Of a stretch of DNA of 15,250 nucleotides, positions 13,658-15,250 are shown in pieces (positions within the stretch are counted from its first letter, which is position 1; each line of letters starts with the position of its first letter). Made by a program: the position numbers and the translations under genes. The notes under the pieces were generated by a model. The model was not told the origin of the DNA, did not search any database, and saw only the letters and a program-made list of their open reading frames with translations. The stretch is from JASFRI01 sp050115015 (GTDB taxonomy: Bacteria; Acidobacteriota; Polarisedimenticolia; CBDVAL01), in NCBI GenBank assembly GCA_050115015.1, contig JASFRI010000055.1, positions 1-15,250 of the forward strand, in the 5' to 3' direction.

Positions 13658-15114
13658 GTCGCGGCCCTTGGCCCGCTCCAGGGCCCCGTACCTGGATCGC
13701 CGCGGCGATCCTGATCGCCTGGGCCCTCTTCTTCCATACGACATTCCTGGTGCCGGACTCCAGCGGGAACTACGCCTGGGCCCGGTCGCTCCTGTTCGAC
13801 CGGGACGTGGACTTCGGCGACGAGCTGCTCCGCCTCGGCTACATCGAGGGCAACGACCGGGTTCGCTTCCACGCCACCACCGAGCTGGGGCGGCCGGGAA
13901 ACCCCTTCGGGATGGGTGCGGGGCTGTTCTGGATACCCTTCGTGCTGCTCGCGGAGCTCCTGCTCCGCCTGGCGGGGGCGGCGGTCTCACCGGGGGGATA
14001 CGGAGACCTTCACATCCTGGCCGCCTCGGCGGGCACCGCGGTCTACGGCCTGGCCGCGCTGTGGATCGGGCTGCGGATCTGCGTGCGCTTCGTGCGGTCC
14101 CAGGTCGCCCTGCCGTCGATCCTGGCCTGCGCCCTCGGGACGCCGTTCCTCGCCTATGCGTTCCACCTGCCGACCTACGCTCACGTCCCCGCGGCCTTCG
14201 CGGTCGCCCTCGCGCTGCTCGCCGGCCTGCGCGCCCGGGACCGGCCGTCGGCCTGGCGCTGGGCGCTTGCCGGGGCCGCGGTCGGCCTGGCCGCGACGGT
14301 CCGCTCCCAGCACGTCCTGCTGATCCTGCTCCCGGCGATCCTGTGGTTCCGGTCGGAGCGGGAGCGGGCCGGGCGCACCGCGCGGGAGGGACTCGCCCTG
14401 GGCGCGGGGTTCGCCCTGGTCTTCGGCGTGCAGCTCGTCGCCTGGCTCCGCATCTACGGCCGTCTCGGGCTGCCCCAGGGCGGGGCCTTTCTGGATCTGC
14501 TGCGGCCGCACCTGGTGGGGGTGCTGCTCTCGCCGTGGCACGGCCTCCTGTCCTGGTCGCCGATCCTGGCGCCGGCCCTCGCCGGGCTGTTCCTGCTCTT
14601 CCGGCGGGACCGGCGGCTGGCGGTCGGGCTCGGGCTCGTCACCCTCGCGGAGGTCTGGCTCGTCGCGTCCGTGGTGGACTGGTGGGGCGGCTACGCCTTC
14701 GGCGCCCGCCGCCTGGTGGACCTCACGCCGGTGTTCGTGCTGGGTCTTGCCGTCGCGCTGGATCGCGTCGGCTCGACGGCAGCACGGTGGACGGTGGCCG
14801 CCCTGGCGGTGGCGTGGAACCTGGCGCTCACCACGGCCCTGCGCACCGGACTGCTGAGCCCGTTCCGCGAGCCGACGTACGGCGATCTGCTGGCCGCTGT
14901 CGGCGGCGGCATGCTCCGGCTGCCCGCCTACCTCGCGGGGGAACTGGTCACGCCGTGGTCGCGGATCCACCTCATCGTGCACCGGGATTCCCCGGTACGC
15001 CCGGTGTTCGACGTCGCGCCGCCCTGGCTCGTGCCCCTGGGCCTCGGACTGTGCTGGATCCTGGGGCTCGCCGTGCTCCGGCTCTTCGATCGCCGGGGTG
15101 CTCCCCACGGTTGA
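13654..15114 (+). CDS. Polytopic membrane protein, GT-C-type glycosyltransferase-like
   Basis: Predicted 486-aa protein with about ten hydrophobic segments. The layout is GT-C-like: first helix (about 13-32), a long periplasmic loop with PDSSGNYAWARSLLFDRDVDF (34-54; D35 is the candidate catalytic acid), then alternating helices. VDWWGGYAFGARRLVDLTP (341-359) is a signature I associate with uncharacterised ArnT/PMT-like membrane proteins. Such enzymes transfer sugars from polyprenyl-phosphate carriers in the periplasm; here the reaction and acceptor are unknown, and an inactive relative is possible. It starts at GTG 13654, whose TGA partner ends the TPR gene (GTGA, 4-bp overlap), with GAAGGGTAG upstream. 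The protein ends with a last helix (about 454-478) and a short basic tail. Confidence 0.75.
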   Translation: MSRGPWPAPGPRTWIAAAILIAWALFFHTTFLVPDSSGNYAWARSLLFDRDVDFGDELLRLGYIEGNDRVRFHATTELGRPGNPFGMGAGLFWIPFVLLAELLLRLAGAAVSPGGYGDLHILAASAGTAVYGLAALWIGLRICVRFVRSQVALPSILACALGTPFLAYAFHLPTYAHVPAAFAVALALLAGLRARDRPSAWRWALAGAAVGLAATVRSQHVLLILLPAILWFRSERERAGRTAREGLALGAGFALVFGVQLVAWLRIYGRLGLPQGGAFLDLLRPHLVGVLLSPWHGLLSWSPILAPALAGLFLLFRRDRRLAVGLGLVTLAEVWLVASVVDWWGGYAFGARRLVDLTPVFVLGLAVALDRVGSTAARWTVAALAVAWNLALTTALRTGLLSPFREPTYGDLLAAVGGGMLRLPAYLAGELVTPWSRIHLIVHRDSPVRPVFDVAPPWLVPLGLGLCWILGLAVLRLFDRRGAPHG

Positions 15115-15139
15115 CACCCCTCGGGCGCGTCTCTACCAT
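15111..15139 (+). promoter_or_regulatory. Sigma-70-like promoter of the TRAM-domain gene, -35 box over the upstream stop codon
   Basis: A perfect TTGACA (15111-15116), a 17-bp spacer and TACCAT (15134-15139) precede the ATG at 15172. The TGA of the membrane-protein gene (15112-15114) lies within the -35 box. The predicted start is near 15146, giving a leader of about 26 nt. Confidence 0.7.
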
Positions 15140-15171
15140 TCCGCCGACTCCAACACCGTTCCCGGGGGACC

Positions 15172-15250
15172 ATGACGCGCTTACGAAGTGGCCAGCAGAT
15201 CGAGCTCGCCGTCGACGATCTGGCGTACGGTGGCCTCGGGGTGGGACGTC
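15172..15250 (+). CDS. TRAM-domain protein, probable RlmD-type 23S rRNA (uracil-5-)-methyltransferase, N-terminal fragment
   Basis: Only 26 codons lie in the window: MTRLRSGQQIELAVDDLAYG then GLGVGR. This is the start of a TRAM domain, an RNA-binding beta-barrel; an N-terminal TRAM with the GG.GVGR ending is typical of RlmD/RumA-type class I methyltransferases, which methylate a uridine in 23S rRNA. The Fe-S cysteines and catalytic domain lie beyond the window, so other TRAM-bearing methyltransferases are possible. The ATG at 15172 has GGGGGA two bases upstream, closer than usual, and is preceded by a good sigma-70-type promoter. Confidence 0.7.
   Translation, partial: MTRLRSGQQIELAVDDLAYGGLGVGR

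Noticed and set aside
1..15250. CRISPR arrays, tRNA or rRNA genes, insertion sequences, attachment sites
   Set aside because: No regularly spaced repeats, tRNA-like folds, transposase-like frames or terminal inverted repeats with target duplications were seen.

Overview
The window comes from a very GC-rich bacterium with Gram-negative-type (System I) cytochrome c maturation, secreted multiheme cytochromes and a ferredoxin-linked 2-oxoacid oxidoreductase. This suggests an anaerobic or facultative lifestyle. The beta-rich C-terminal tail and Cys-rich insert of the large cytochrome, and the TPR and membrane-protein style at the right end, resemble proteins of uncultivated Acidobacteriota or deltaproteobacteria-like lineages. 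That assignment is inference (roughly 50% confident at phylum level); no rRNA or other marker is complete here.

Layout. On the minus strand from the left: a truncated double-VOC (glyoxalase-fold) protein (1-677); CcmF heme lyase (762-3017); a 115-aa soluble protein with a duplicated four-Cys motif (3221-3568); and an 832-aa secreted cytochrome with four CxxCH motifs plus one CxCH (3817-6315). A 792-bp non-coding region (6316-7107) separates this from a divergent, plus-strand 379-aa five-heme cytochrome (7108-8247). Convergent to that is a minus-strand operon, read from 11498 down to 8265: 2x[4Fe-4S] ferredoxin subunit, VorB-type alpha subunit, fused beta-gamma subunit, OsmC-family peroxidase. 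Next come a 73-aa basic helical protein (11737-11958, minus) and, divergently, a plus-strand pair whose coding regions overlap by 4 bp: an exported TPR protein and a polytopic GT-C-like membrane protein. The first 26 codons of a TRAM-domain protein, probably an RlmD-type rRNA methyltransferase, close the window.

Main observation. Five transcription units carry a sigma-54-like -24/-12 element (GG-N10-GC with TTGC or CTGC at -12) 36-103 nt upstream of the chosen starts: ccmF, the Cys-rich protein gene, both cytochrome genes and the 2-oxoacid oxidoreductase operon. The flanking units (73-aa protein, TPR pair, TRAM protein) have sigma-70-like elements instead. The middle of the window therefore looks like one RpoN-dependent redox regulon: oxidation of branched-chain or other 2-oxoacids to reduced ferredoxin, periplasmic multiheme cytochromes as possible electron carriers, the lyase that attaches their hemes, and a Cys-rich cytoplasmic protein of unknown role. 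A 14-bp perfect palindrome about 140 bp upstream of the five-heme cytochrome promoter shares a 10-mer with a site about 150 bp upstream of the Cys-rich gene's promoter, the usual range for an enhancer-binding protein. The promoter calls come from reading the sequence by eye and are predictions. No activator gene or rpoN is in the window.
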